This document shows positions 7,512 to 16,285 of a stretch of 64,000 nucleotides of DNA, in pieces. Positions within the stretch are counted from its first letter, which is position 1. Every line of letters starts with the position of its first letter. The stretch is from an uncultured Bacteroides sp. GTDB lineage: Bacteria; Bacteroidota; Bacteroidia; Bacteroidales; Bacteroidaceae. Both the position numbers and the translations under genes were made by a program. The notes under the pieces are model-generated. The model was not told the origin of the DNA. It worked only from the letters and a program-made list of their open reading frames with translations, and searched no databases. The stretch lies in the NCBI GenBank assembly GCA_949300425.1, contig CASGED010000060.1:1-64000 (forward strand). The letters run 5' to 3'.

Positions 7512-9005
7512 CTAAAATCCTTTGCCTTTGCTTCTCTCATAGACAACTTCTTTTTGGGTGTCGCAGTTGGTGATGCGGAACTGTACGGTGCATCCGGTCG
7601 GTATGTCATTCGGAAGTTCTTTTGCCAGCCTGGCAATCACCTGGTCAACATTGCTGAAACCGATGTCTGTAAATTCGGAAAGCACTTTTCCTTTGAAATA
7701 GGCCCGTCCGCGAATCATCATCTTCTTGGATATGCGGAACAGCTTGTCTGCCGGGGCTTCAATGTCACGAGCTTTGCCTTGCTTGCTCTTCTCGTCACTG
7801 AAAAAGATGAAGTCGATTACCTTGGCGTTCAGTCTCCATGCCGGAGTGAAGTCTATCTTGACATATCCACGGGTAACATTCAGGCCGTGGCTGTGGTTCA
7901 TGCCGAACGCCACTTCATAAAGGTTGGCGTCACAGTCGTTCTGGGCGATGGTCGCCCACGTGTGCCTGAACGTGTAATAGCAATAGTAGTCCTCCTTTTT
8001 CATGCCCATGTCGGCGCATATCTTGCGTATGCCGATATTCACGTTGGCGTTGAAGCTGTCGGAATTGCTGTAACGGCTGTGGAATACGAACAGGTATTCA
8101 TCGTCCTCGCCGGATAAGTATTTCTCGAAAGTGGACTGGATAAATGGTTCGATACGCATTTCCATATAAGCCTCGTCCTTACGGCTGTGTCGCGTCTTTG
8201 CCCTTTTATAACCGATAATGCCATTGTTATAGTCCTTCTTTTTGAGTTCGTAAAGGTCAACGGTGTTGATGCCGCCGATACACAGAGAAAGAAGTGCCAC
8301 ATCCCGGCCAAGCTCCGGAAGGGGAGAAAGCATCTTTGTTTTCGGAAGTGGACGGTTGAAGAACTCGCGGCAGGCTTCTGCGCTGATAGCCCTTTGTACT
8401 GTGCCGTCTGATTTAGGAATCTTTATTTTTAGCCAAGGGTTGAACTTTATACGTATTATGTTTTTCTCTTCATCATTAAGTTCAGTGATAGCTTGTTTGA
8501 AGACTTGTCGGACACATGTAGGGTACATTTCCTTTGCTCTGTTCGTTTGAGAGAGACTTTCAATCCATTTTTTCAATATAGCTGATGTCAACTGGCCAAA
8601 CATAATCTTATTGGAACCAAAATAACGTTCAAGGTGTGCCACTGCAAGTTTATAATTCTTCGCAGTTCGCAAACGCCCTTCCCGTTCTATCTTACTAATG
8701 TATGTCTGGGCATATTCACTGAAACAAACCTCCTCGTCTGCTTTCATCAGATATTCGATTACTTCCTTGACATCCCATAACGTAACATCCGTCCGATTCA
8801 ATCGGTCTGTGTATTGTCGGATGAGCATAGCACAGTATTCATTGACTACAGGGTCGGTCAAATCACCATTACTTGCGATATGCTCCGCATCAATGATTTT
8901 ATCCGTTTTGATATAACCCGGTTTTCGATTGTGAACCACCCGTATATATACGGAGTAAAGTCCATCTGTTCTTGGTTTTCTAACCATTGCTCTTAATGTC
9001 GTCAT
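7512..9005 (-). CDS. int: Tyrosine recombinase (element integrase)
   Basis: 497-residue phage-type integrase that would catalyse excision and integration of the element. It has an N-terminal arm-binding region (TDGLYSVYIRVVHNRKPGYI), a SAM-like core-binding domain (about 95-190) and a C-terminal catalytic domain with the box II region YTFRHTWATIA, the histidine in MNHSHG and the nucleophile region TRGYVKIDF. Box I reads LCIGGINTVDLYEL: the usual arginine is not present. An unusual extra C-terminal portion of about 80 residues follows the tyrosine. Start chosen at MTTLRAMVRK; the frame is open to 9107 but that stretch is made of direct repeats. It is the last element gene before chromosomal ppdK. 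Confidence 0.88.
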   Translation of the reverse strand: MTTLRAMVRKPRTDGLYSVYIRVVHNRKPGYIKTDKIIDAEHIASNGDLTDPVVNEYCAMLIRQYTDRLNRTDVTLWDVKEVIEYLMKADEEVCFSEYAQTYISKIEREGRLRTAKNYKLAVAHLERYFGSNKIMFGQLTSAILKKWIESLSQTNRAKEMYPTCVRQVFKQAITELNDEEKNIIRIKFNPWLKIKIPKSDGTVQRAISAEACREFFNRPLPKTKMLSPLPELGRDVALLSLCIGGINTVDLYELKKKDYNNGIIGYKRAKTRHSRKDEAYMEMRIEPFIQSTFEKYLSGEDDEYLFVFHSRYSNSDSFNANVNIGIRKICADMGMKKEDYYCYYTFRHTWATIAQNDCDANLYEVAFGMNHSHGLNVTRGYVKIDFTPAWRLNAKVIDFIFFSDEKSKQGKARDIEAPADKLFRISKKMMIRGRAYFKGKVLSEFTDIGFSNVDQVIARLAKELPNDIPTGCTVQFRITNCDTQKEVVYERSKGKGF

Positions 9006-9033
9006 AATCAATACTTTTAGTTGGTTAATTCTT

Positions 9034-9087
9034 GGTGTAAGCAAGGTGTAAGCAACAGGGTCTTTTGGTGTAAGCAGAGAGTAAGCA
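9034..9087. repeat. Direct repeats upstream of integrase (candidate arm sites)
   Basis: GGTGTAAGCA occurs three times (9034-9043, 9045-9054, 9067-9076) and GAGTAAGCA once (9079-9087), all in the same orientation. Short direct repeats beside an integrase gene commonly serve as arm-type integrase or excisionase sites at the element end. Confidence 0.6.
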
Positions 9088-9145
9088 AATACGGTCATTT
9101 GGCTCACTTATTGCGGTCAAGTGAACGAACCGCCTAAACGCAACT

Positions 9146-9185
9146 CAGGCTGTAATCTACCGCTAATGCAGTGAATTACAGCCTG
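9146..9185 (-). terminator. Stem-loop after ppdK
   Basis: Perfect 11-bp arms CAGGCTGTAAT (9146-9156) and ATTACAGCCTG (9175-9185) lie 42 bp after the ppdK stop. It is a likely ppdK terminator, although no long U-tract follows. If it belongs to ppdK, the element boundary falls between about 9088 and 9146. Confidence 0.5.
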
Positions 9186-9226
9186 ATATTATGATTTAGA
9201 AATGTTTAGCCTGAGGGCTTCCAATC

Positions 9227-11953
9227 TTAGAGAGTGTCCTCTACCGCCGCCTGCGCCGCAGCCAAACGTGCGATAGGTACACGGAACGGAGAACAGCTGA
9301 CGTAGTTCAAACCTACCTTGTGGCAGAACTTCACGGATGAAGGTTCGCCGCCATGCTCACCGCAAATACCGCACTTCAGCTCGGGACGTACGGAACGGCC
9401 TTTTTCTACGGCCATTTGGATAAGTTGTCCTACACCCTTTTGGTCGAGCACCTGGAAGGGGTCTACCTTCAGAATCTTCTTCTCCAGATATACCGGCAGG
9501 AAAGAAGCGATATCATCGCGCGAATAACCGAAGGTCATCTGCGTCAAGTCGTTCGTACCGAAAGAGAAGTATTCGGCGTGTGTGGCAATGCGGTTGGCGG
9601 TCAGGGCGGCACGCGGAATTTCTATCATCGTACCTACCTTGAACGGCACTTCGATGCCCTCTGCCTCGAATACTTTCTTGGCCGTGGCGCGGATAATCTT
9701 CTCCTGAGCCTCGAACTCATACAGGATACCGATAAGCGGCACCATGATTTCGGGATGCGGGTCATGACCTTCCTTCTTCAGTTCACAGGCGGCACCCAGA
9801 ATGGCTTCAGTCTGCATTTCCGTGATTTCCGGATACGTATTGCCCAAACGGCAACCACGATGACCCAACATCGGGTTGTGCTCGCAAAGGCTGTCTACAC
9901 GCTGGCGAATGTAATCTACTGTTACACCCATCGCCTCGGCCATTTCTTCCTGACCTTTCTGATCGTGGGGCACGAACTCATGCAAAGGCGGGTCGAGCAG
10001 ACGGATGTTTACGGGATAACCGTCCATAGCCAAGAAGATGCCCTTGAAGTCATTCTTTTGATAAGGCAACAACTTGGCAAGAGCTTTCCGACGGCCTTCT
10101 GCATCCGGCGCCAAAATCATCTCGCGCATGGCGATAATCTTCTGGTTCTCGAAGAACATGTGTTCCGTACGGCAAAGTCCGATACCTACGGCGCCAAACT
10201 TACGGGCCACTTCGGCATCGTGAGGCGTATCGGCATTGGTACGAACCTGCAAGCGGGTGTATTTGCTACACAAGTCCATCAACTTGGCAAAGTTTCCAGA
10301 CACTTCAGCGGCCTTTGTCGGAACTTCACCCTGATATACTTCGCCCGTACTTCCGTTCAGCGAGATGTAGTCACCTTCCTTCAATACGACACCATCGATT
10401 TCTACCGTACGTGCCTTGTAGTCTACGTTAATAGCGCCGGCACCTGATACGCAGCACTTACCCATACCACGGGCCACCACGGCTGCATGTGAAGTCATAC
10501 CTCCACGTGCGGTCAAGATACCTTCGGCAACGGTCATGCCGGCCAAGTCTTCGGGCGAAGTCTCAATACGTACCATGACTACGCGATGTCCGTCGGCACG
10601 CCATTTGGCGGCATCGTCGGCAAAGAATACAATCTGACCGCAAGCGGCACCCGGAGAAGCCGGAAGACCACGAGTCAAAACTTTGGCCTTGCGAAGTTCC
10701 TCTTTGTCGAATACGGGGTGGAGCAATTCGTCCAGCTTATTCGGCTCGCAACGCTTGATGGCGGTCTTTTCGTCTATCAACCCCTGCTCCAACATTTCCA
10801 TGGCGATGCGCACCATGGCGGCACCGGTACGTTTACCGTTACGGGTCTGCAAGAACCAAAGTTTACCTTCCTGTACGGTGAACTCCATATCCTGCATGTC
10901 GTGATAATGGTTCTCCAGCTTTGTCTGCAATTCATCCAGTTGCTTGTAGATTTCCGGCATAGCCTCTTCCATGGAAGGATATTTGCTGGCACGTTCTTCC
11001 TCGCTGATGCCTTGCAATTGTGCCCAACGTTGAGAACCAATCTTCGTGATTTGTTGCGGTGTACGGATACCTGCCACCACGTCTTCACCCTGTGCGTTAA
11101 TCAAATACTCACCGTTGAAGAGGTCTTCGCCCGTAGCGGCGTCACGGCTGAAGCATACGCCCGTAGCCGATGTGTCGCCCATGTTGCCGAACACCATGGC
11201 CTGCACGTTGACGGCTGTTCCCCATTCATCGGGTATGCCTTCCATTTTACGATAGAGGATGGCGCGCTCGTTCATCCAAGAATTGAATACGGCGCAGATA
11301 GCGCCCCACAACTGCTCGTAAGCATTGGTCGGGAAGTCTTGTCCGGTACGTTCCTTCACGGCAACCTTGAAGCGTTTTACCAGTTCCTTCAGGTCGTTCA
11401 CGTCCAACTCGTTATCCAACTTCACGCCCTTTGCATGCTTTACATCTTCAATAATGGCCTCGAATGGGTCAATGTCGTCCTTGTTCGTCGGTTTCATGCC
11501 CAATACCACATCACCGTACATCTGTACAAAGCGGCGGTAGGAGTCCCATGCAAAGCGTTCGTTGTTCGTCTTGCGTGCCAGTCCGGCTACTACTTCATCG
11601 TTCAGACCCAAATTCAAAATGGTGTCCATCATACCCGGCATGGACGCACGTGCACCCGAACGTACCGATACCAACAACGGGTTCTCCACGTCGCCGAACT
11701 TGGAGTTCATCAGGCCCTCAATGTGGGCGATAGACTTCTCCACATCGTCCTTCAACAAAGCGACAACGCTTTCACGGCCTTTCTCGTTATATTCCGTGCA
11801 AACTTCCGTAGTGATGGTAAATCCGGGAGGAACCGGAACTCCGATAAGATTCATTTCGGCAAGGTTAGCGCCCTTGCCACCCAACAGGTTTCTCATGTCG
11901 GCCTTGCCTTCCGCGTGGCCATTTCCAAAGGTGTAAACTCTTTTTTGATCCAT
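9227..11953 (-). CDS. ppdK: Pyruvate, phosphate dikinase
   Basis: 908-residue cytosolic enzyme interconverting pyruvate, ATP and Pi with PEP, AMP and PPi. N-terminal ATP-grasp domain (YTFGNGHAEGKADMRNLLGG), swivelling phosphohistidine domain with the catalytic motif GGMTSHAAVVARGMGKCC, and C-terminal TIM barrel with GIGLCRTEHMF, LDPPLHEF, FGTNDLTQMT and the CGICGEHGG catalytic loop. The length is complete. Start chosen at MDQKRVYTF because the -7 element at 11996-12003 lies inside the longer frame. It is monocistronic by context, with its own promoter and a stem-loop downstream. It allows PPi-linked glycolysis/gluconeogenesis typical of Bacteroides. Confidence 0.97.
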   Translation of the reverse strand: MDQKRVYTFGNGHAEGKADMRNLLGGKGANLAEMNLIGVPVPPGFTITTEVCTEYNEKGRESVVALLKDDVEKSIAHIEGLMNSKFGDVENPLLVSVRSGARASMPGMMDTILNLGLNDEVVAGLARKTNNERFAWDSYRRFVQMYGDVVLGMKPTNKDDIDPFEAIIEDVKHAKGVKLDNELDVNDLKELVKRFKVAVKERTGQDFPTNAYEQLWGAICAVFNSWMNERAILYRKMEGIPDEWGTAVNVQAMVFGNMGDTSATGVCFSRDAATGEDLFNGEYLINAQGEDVVAGIRTPQQITKIGSQRWAQLQGISEEERASKYPSMEEAMPEIYKQLDELQTKLENHYHDMQDMEFTVQEGKLWFLQTRNGKRTGAAMVRIAMEMLEQGLIDEKTAIKRCEPNKLDELLHPVFDKEELRKAKVLTRGLPASPGAACGQIVFFADDAAKWRADGHRVVMVRIETSPEDLAGMTVAEGILTARGGMTSHAAVVARGMGKCCVSGAGAINVDYKARTVEIDGVVLKEGDYISLNGSTGEVYQGEVPTKAAEVSGNFAKLMDLCSKYTRLQVRTNADTPHDAEVARKFGAVGIGLCRTEHMFFENQKIIAMREMILAPDAEGRRKALAKLLPYQKNDFKGIFLAMDGYPVNIRLLDPPLHEFVPHDQKGQEEMAEAMGVTVDYIRQRVDSLCEHNPMLGHRGCRLGNTYPEITEMQTEAILGAACELKKEGHDPHPEIMVPLIGILYEFEAQEKIIRATAKKVFEAEGIEVPFKVGTMIEIPRAALTANRIATHAEYFSFGTNDLTQMTFGYSRDDIASFLPVYLEKKILKVDPFQVLDQKGVGQLIQMAVEKGRSVRPELKCGICGEHGGEPSSVKFCHKVGLNYVSCSPFRVPIARLAAAQAAVEDTL

Positions 11954-11995
11954 AATATTGAAAAGGTTTTTTATGAGTTTTTCATTTCTTGTGCG

Positions 11996-12026
11996 CAAAG
12001 CTAAACATATTTTACATATCTTGAAA
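11996..12026 (-). promoter_or_regulatory. ppdK promoter
   Basis: Minus strand TAGCTTTG (11996-12003) fits -7 TAnnTTTG; TTTC (12023-12026) at 19-bp spacing is a near-consensus -33. The leader to the ATG is about 40 bp. Confidence 0.6.
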
Positions 12027-12158
12027 CTTTTTCCCGCAAAAATTTCAAGAAAATACGATTATATATAAAGGTGGAGGCACAAAAGCCCCCCAATACCTTC
12101 AGCCTCTATATACAAAATCAGTTTTTTAATGTGAAAACACCAACCGGTATGATTAGCC

Positions 12159-12225
12159 CAGTACTTCCGGCTCAGTACTGCAGTACTTCCCAAGGAAATA
12201 CTCCAGTAATCCTTAGGAAGTACTG
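12159..12225. repeat. 22-bp-period dyad array 1 (ppdK / rlmD spacer)
   Basis: Three units of 21, 23 and 22 bp. Each begins with an AGTACTTCC-like arm and ends with an AGTACT/AATACT arm; unit 3 pairs AGTaaTCC with GGAAGTACT. It lies between the divergent promoters of ppdK and rlmD. The rest of the 370-bp spacer is AT-rich. Confidence 0.75.
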
Positions 12226-12261
12226 AACCGAAAAGGCTATCGGGATTTATCTCCCTGCGCA

Positions 12262-12295
12262 TTCGCTATTATTTGCCGGAAATTGTGTATTTTTG
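12262..12295 (+). promoter_or_regulatory. rlmD promoter
   Basis: TATTTTTG at 12288-12295 is a -7 match; a weak -33 (TTCG, 12262-12265) lies about 22 bp upstream. A TTG codon at 12293 sits inside the -7 box, so it cannot be the start of rlmD. Confidence 0.5.
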
Positions 12296-12325
12296 CACCC
12301 GGAATTTATTCAAATCAATATAAAA

Positions 12326-13747
12326 GTGGCAAGAAAGAAAAAAGAACTCCCTCTGCTGGAGAATGTTACCATCACGGACGTAGCTGCCGAAGGCAAGGCC
12401 ATCGCCAAGGTGAACGACTTGGTTGTATTTGTACCTTACGTGGTCCCCGGCGATGTGGTAGACCTGCAAGTAAAGCGGAAAAAACATCATTATGCCGAGG
12501 CCGAAGCGGTGAACTTTCACCAATATTCGCCCGTGCGCGCCGTACCCTTCTGCCAGCACTACGGAGTGTGCGGCGGATGCAAATGGCAGGTGCTTCCCTA
12601 TGCGGAACAACTGAAGTATAAGCAGAAGCAAGTAAACGACAACCTGACCCGTATAGGAAAAATAGAACTGCCTGAAATCTCTCCGATACTGGGGTCGGAC
12701 AAAACGGAATTTTACCGCAACAAATTGGAATATACTTTCTCCAACAAGCGTTGGCTCACGCCGGAGGAAGTAAGACAGGACGTAGTGTATGACCAGATGA
12801 ACGCCGTAGGCTTCCACATTCCCAATGCCTTCGACAAGGTGCTGGCCATCGAGAAGTGCTGGTTACAGGACGACATCTCGAACCGCATCCGCAACGCCAT
12901 CCGCGATTATGCTTACGCACACGACTATACCTTTAATAATATACGCACACACGAGGGCATGTTACGCAATCTCGTCATCCGTACTTCTTCGACCGGAGAA
13001 CTGATGGTTATCCTCGTGTGCCGTGTGGAGCACGAAGAGGAAATGGAACTCTTCAAGGAATTACTGCAATACGTAGTCGACAAGTTCCCTGAAATCACTT
13101 CTTTGCTCTATGTCGTAAATAATAAAGTGAACGATACCATTACGGATCTTGATGTGCAGGTATTCAAGGGAGAAGACCATATTTTTGAAGAGATGGAAGG
13201 CTTGCGCTTCAAGATTGGGCCGAAATCGTTCTACCAGACTAACTCGGAACAGGCTTACAAACTATATAAAGTGGCGCGCGACTTTGCCGGGCTGACGGGA
13301 AATGAACTGGTGTATGACCTCTATACCGGTACAGGAACCATCGCCAACTTTGTATCGCGCCAGGCACGCCAAGTCATCGGCATCGAATACGTGCCCGAAG
13401 CCATTGAGGATGCCAAGGTGAATGCGGAAATCAACGGAATCGGGAATACGCTTTTCTTTGCCGGCGACATGAAGGATATTTTGACACAAGATTTCATCAA
13501 CGAACACGGGCGTCCGGATGTCATCATTACCGACCCACCCCGTGCGGGCATGCATCCCGATGTAGTGAACGTCATTTTGTTTGCCCAGCCACGACGCATC
13601 GTGTACGTCAGTTGCAATCCGGCGACCCAAGCACGCGACTTGCAGATGCTCGATGTGAAATATCGCGTCAAAGCCGTACAGCCGGTGGACATGTTCCCTC
13701 ACACCCACCATGTGGAAAATGTGGTATTGCTCGAACTGAAAGATTAA
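12326..13747 (+). CDS. rlmD: 23S rRNA (uracil-5)-methyltransferase, RlmD/RumA type
   Basis: 473-residue SAM-dependent methyltransferase making m5U in 23S rRNA. N-terminal TRAM-like domain (VTITDVAAEGKAIAKVNDL, then VPGDVV), Fe-S ligand cluster FCQHYGVCGGCKW (C-x5-C-x2-C), SAM-binding motif YDLYTGTGTIANF and the catalytic region ITDPPRAGMH with nucleophile motif YVSCNPATQARD. Start taken as GTG at 12326 (VARKKKELPLLENV), about 30 bp after the -7 box. It is followed 14 bp later by an RluA-family gene, forming an RNA-modification operon. Confidence 0.93.
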   Translation: MARKKKELPLLENVTITDVAAEGKAIAKVNDLVVFVPYVVPGDVVDLQVKRKKHHYAEAEAVNFHQYSPVRAVPFCQHYGVCGGCKWQVLPYAEQLKYKQKQVNDNLTRIGKIELPEISPILGSDKTEFYRNKLEYTFSNKRWLTPEEVRQDVVYDQMNAVGFHIPNAFDKVLAIEKCWLQDDISNRIRNAIRDYAYAHDYTFNNIRTHEGMLRNLVIRTSSTGELMVILVCRVEHEEEMELFKELLQYVVDKFPEITSLLYVVNNKVNDTITDLDVQVFKGEDHIFEEMEGLRFKIGPKSFYQTNSEQAYKLYKVARDFAGLTGNELVYDLYTGTGTIANFVSRQARQVIGIEYVPEAIEDAKVNAEINGIGNTLFFAGDMKDILTQDFINEHGRPDVIITDPPRAGMHPDVVNVILFAQPRRIVYVSCNPATQARDLQMLDVKYRVKAVQPVDMFPHTHHVENVVLLELKD

Positions 13748-13761
13748 AACCTCCAATCGTC

Positions 13762-14676
13762 ATGAAAGAAAAGAAAAGCGTAAGAGCCCAGGCACAATAT
13801 ACGGACTATGTCGTGAGAGAACCTATGGAACTCATGCAGTTCCTGGCCGCCAAAATGCCGCAAGCCAGCCGCACCAAACTGAAAACCTTATTAAGCAAAC
13901 GGGTAGTATTTGTCAACCACGTCATCACAACCCAATACAACTTCTCGCTCCAACCAGGCATGAAGGTACAAATCAGCCGGGAGAGAGGGAAAAAAGAGTT
14001 TCACAACAAACTGTTGAAGATAGTTTACGAGGACGCGTACCTGATTGTAGTTGAGAAAATGCAAGGCTTGCTCTCGGTAAGCACCGAAAGGCAAAAGGAA
14101 CGAACCGCTTGCACCATCCTGAACGAATACCTGAAGCGGTCGACCGGACGCTCCAATCGTGTTTATGTAGTTCATCGCCTGGACCGTGACACATCGGGTC
14201 TGATGATGTTCGCTAAAGACGAAAAGACCCAGCATACCTTACGGGACAACTGGCACGAGATAGTTTACGACCGACGCTATGTGGCCGTAGTGGCTGGAGA
14301 GATGGAACAGAACGCAGGAAGGGTTCACTCCTGGTTGACCGACCGTGTGTTATACGTACACTCCAGCCCTGTGGATGATGGAGGAAAAGAATCCATTACG
14401 CACTACCAGACCATCAAGCGAGCTAACGGATACTCGTTGGTGGAGCTTCATCTGGAAACGGGACGCAAGAATCAGATACGCGTACACATGCAAGACTTGG
14501 GACATCCCGTCATCGGTGACGGCCGATACGGCTTTGAAGACCTGAACCCCATCGGCCGACTGGGCCTGCATGCTTTCAAACTTTGCTTCTACCACCCTGT
14601 GACCGGAGAGCAGATGGAGTTCGAGACCCCTTATCCGGCTGAATTCAAAAAACTGCTGATTAGAAAGCAAGGATAA
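13762..14676 (+). CDS. RluA-family RNA pseudouridine synthase
   Basis: 304-residue enzyme isomerising uridine to pseudouridine in rRNA or tRNA. An N-terminal S4-like RNA-binding domain (SRTKLKTLLSKRVVFVNHVI, about residues 34-55) precedes the catalytic domain with the motif HRLDRDTSGLMMF, whose Asp is the nucleophile, and later GRKNQIRVHM, HPVIGDGRYG and LGLHAF. The start is the ATG right after the rlmD stop; longer upstream frames overlap rlmD. Target uridine unknown. It is transcribed with rlmD and ends before array 2. Confidence 0.93.
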   Translation: MKEKKSVRAQAQYTDYVVREPMELMQFLAAKMPQASRTKLKTLLSKRVVFVNHVITTQYNFSLQPGMKVQISRERGKKEFHNKLLKIVYEDAYLIVVEKMQGLLSVSTERQKERTACTILNEYLKRSTGRSNRVYVVHRLDRDTSGLMMFAKDEKTQHTLRDNWHEIVYDRRYVAVVAGEMEQNAGRVHSWLTDRVLYVHSSPVDDGGKESITHYQTIKRANGYSLVELHLETGRKNQIRVHMQDLGHPVIGDGRYGFEDLNPIGRLGLHAFKLCFYHPVTGEQMEFETPYPAEFKKLLIRKQG

Positions 14677-14731
14677 AAACTGGCGGATGCTCAGACCTGC
14701 TTGAAAATTAGAGGCCTTTCCCGTGCCAGAG

Positions 14732-14797
14732 AGGATTATCCTATTTTCAAAAGAGGATTATCCTCTCCGCCATATAGGATAATCCTCTTTTGAATAT
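14732..14797. repeat. 22-bp-period dyad array 2
   Basis: Three exact 22-bp units (14732-14753, 14754-14775, 14776-14797), each starting with the near-palindrome AGGATTATCCT (AGGATAATCCT in unit 3). The distal part also pairs (TTTTCAAAAGAGG with CCTCTTTTGAA). It lies between two convergent genes and may double as a bidirectional terminator. Confidence 0.8.
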
Positions 14798-14815
14798 CAG
14801 ATGGGCCTTGTCTTT

Positions 14816-15259
14816 TCATCGATAATTGGCGTCTGTAAACGTCACTTGCGTACCGTCCAATTTGCCTGACAAATAATGTTCACGCACCCAAACGTTCTCA
14901 AAATAGACAACGTTTCCTCCACCGAAGTCTATGCGCAAGCCCTCTTTCGTACTATCCAACCACTCCCAACTGAAATTATGGCTGGTTTCATAATACGGAC
15001 GAATCTCCCCGGTGTAGTAATATTGGTGAATCTCCTGCCCGCTATTATCATTTTGGAGCGTGGAGAACTTCAACTGGTGCACACAACTTACCATCACCCC
15101 ATCTTCATTAGTCGTGTCATATTCCTCTACCCATGTACGGGAACACAACATTTCGTCACTGTTCTGTATGGTATAATAAGTAATGTCATCGCCACAAGAG
15201 GTTAATGCGAAAGCCAATACACATGCCATCAGCAAGCTCGTCAAATTCCATGTTTTCAT
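14816..15259 (-). CDS. Hypothetical lipoprotein
   Basis: 147-residue protein with a lipoprotein signal peptide (LLMACVLAFALTSCGDD; lipobox Cys at about residue 22). The mature part is rich in Tyr, Thr and Asp with alternating strands, compatible with a small beta-sandwich or lipocalin-like fold, as in many Bacteroides DUF lipoproteins. No family is recognised. A promoter lies 30 bp upstream (TATGTTTG at 15291-15298). Confidence 0.75.
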   Translation of the reverse strand: MKTWNLTSLLMACVLAFALTSCGDDITYYTIQNSDEMLCSRTWVEEYDTTNEDGVMVSCVHQLKFSTLQNDNSGQEIHQYYYTGEIRPYYETSHNFSWEWLDSTKEGLRIDFGGGNVVYFENVWVREHYLSGKLDGTQVTFTDANYR

Positions 15260-15290
15260 ATTTTTTTCTTTTTAATTTTGAATACCAAGG

Positions 15291-15298
15291 CAAACATA
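15291..15298 (-). promoter_or_regulatory. -7 element for the lipoprotein gene
   Basis: TATGTTTG on the minus strand fits TAnnTTTG. No clear -33 is seen. Confidence 0.4.
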
Positions 15299-15398
15299 GA
15301 GAAAATCTCTGAAGAAATCAGCATTCAGCCGGATATTTTTTATAGAAGAGGAAGTTTTCGGCCACCGAAGCCGTCGTTCCCGCAGCCGAGAAACAGGC

Positions 15399-16154
15399 CT
15401 ATCCGATTAACGGCAACAGTTTCCGGTCTGGCACGCTGGGAAACAACCGGTGGAAATGCGCAACAATCTTCTGATGGGACTCCGCCGGTGTACAGCCGGC
15501 GTCCAGACGTCCATAAAGAGCCTCCGGCGTCGTGTAGCGTGCTACTCCCCAACCGTATGGACGCCCATGACGGTCGATATTGTACTCAAAGTCGGCTATG
15601 ACGACATGCAACTCCATCATCAGACGGGTCAGAATCGGCTCTAAAGAGACTTTTCCTATCTCTCCCATCCTGTCTATCGGTTCTTGGGCCGAACGGTGTC
15701 CCCGTCCACGTACAAATCCCAACAAACGGCGCAAATCTTTTACCGTCAGACTACCTTCCGACACGAGAGTCTGCAGCACCACATCATCCAGCGCGGCGAT
15801 ATCTTCATCTTTCGCATAGCGACGCGAACGGCGGTAGTTCATCAAGTCGGGCAACCATTCCAGACTGACAAAACCAGCCTTCTTGTTGAACAACTTGCCG
15901 TAAGCGCAATGTCCCTCGCGGATGACAGGTCCTTTCCACTCCCACGGACCTTCTTCCTCATCGGAAAACCAATACTCATACGCCGTGCGTTCCTCGATAG
16001 AGAATCCCGGCACCCCGCAACGGAAAAACGGCAGAAAGCCGATTTCCAACGCCTGCCGCTCCATATCCATCGCGCTACGTATCATATCCATGGCGTTCCG
16101 TCTTTTAGTTCTTCCACATCCAAATTCTTTCTCATATCTATTCCCTCTTTCCAT
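15399..16154 (-). CDS. Uncharacterised protein, possibly AlkZ-related winged-helix
   Basis: 251-residue cytosolic protein. Features are a motif-rich N-terminus (FLPFFRCGVPGFSIEE, EEGPWEWKGPVIREG), a middle helical region (SLEWLPDLMNYRRSRRY) and a segment like a winged helix (VSEGSLTVKDLRRLLG). It resembles Bacteroidetes proteins annotated as related to the AlkZ/YcaQ DNA glycosylase family, but the catalytic QxQ motif is not obvious. Start at MERGNRYEK fits a promoter ending about 20 bp upstream (TATCTTTG, 16177-16184). Function not assigned. Confidence 0.65.
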   Translation of the reverse strand: MERGNRYEKEFGCGRTKRRNAMDMIRSAMDMERQALEIGFLPFFRCGVPGFSIEERTAYEYWFSDEEEGPWEWKGPVIREGHCAYGKLFNKKAGFVSLEWLPDLMNYRRSRRYAKDEDIAALDDVVLQTLVSEGSLTVKDLRRLLGFVRGRGHRSAQEPIDRMGEIGKVSLEPILTRLMMELHVVIADFEYNIDRHGRPYGWGVARYTTPEALYGRLDAGCTPAESHQKIVAHFHRLFPSVPDRKLLPLIG

Positions 16155-16176
16155 CTGTATTATGGCATAGGCTTCG

Positions 16177-16184
16177 CAAAGATA
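16177..16184 (-). promoter_or_regulatory. -7 element for the AlkZ-related gene
   Basis: TATCTTTG on the minus strand, about 20 bp before the chosen ATG, implying a very short leader. Confidence 0.45.
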
Positions 16185-16285
16185 TTATTTTTCTTTGGGA
16201 AAAAGTAAAGAGAATGATAGGAAATCCCGCAAAAAGTCGTAACTTTCGGCCTCAAACAAACCCTTATACATTACTATATATTACT

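Noticed and set aside
9006-9107. N-terminal extension of the integrase
   Set aside because: This stretch is built from GTGTAAGCA direct repeats (giving repeated LLTP residues) and does not resemble the integrase N-terminus.
10586-12004. Plus-strand open frame of about 470 codons opposite ppdK
   Set aside because: Antisense to a complete, motif-rich PPDK gene; no domain seen.
12293-12325. TTG start for rlmD giving an extra 11 residues
   Set aside because: The TTG lies inside the -7 promoter element TATTTTTG; GTG at 12326 is the more plausible start.
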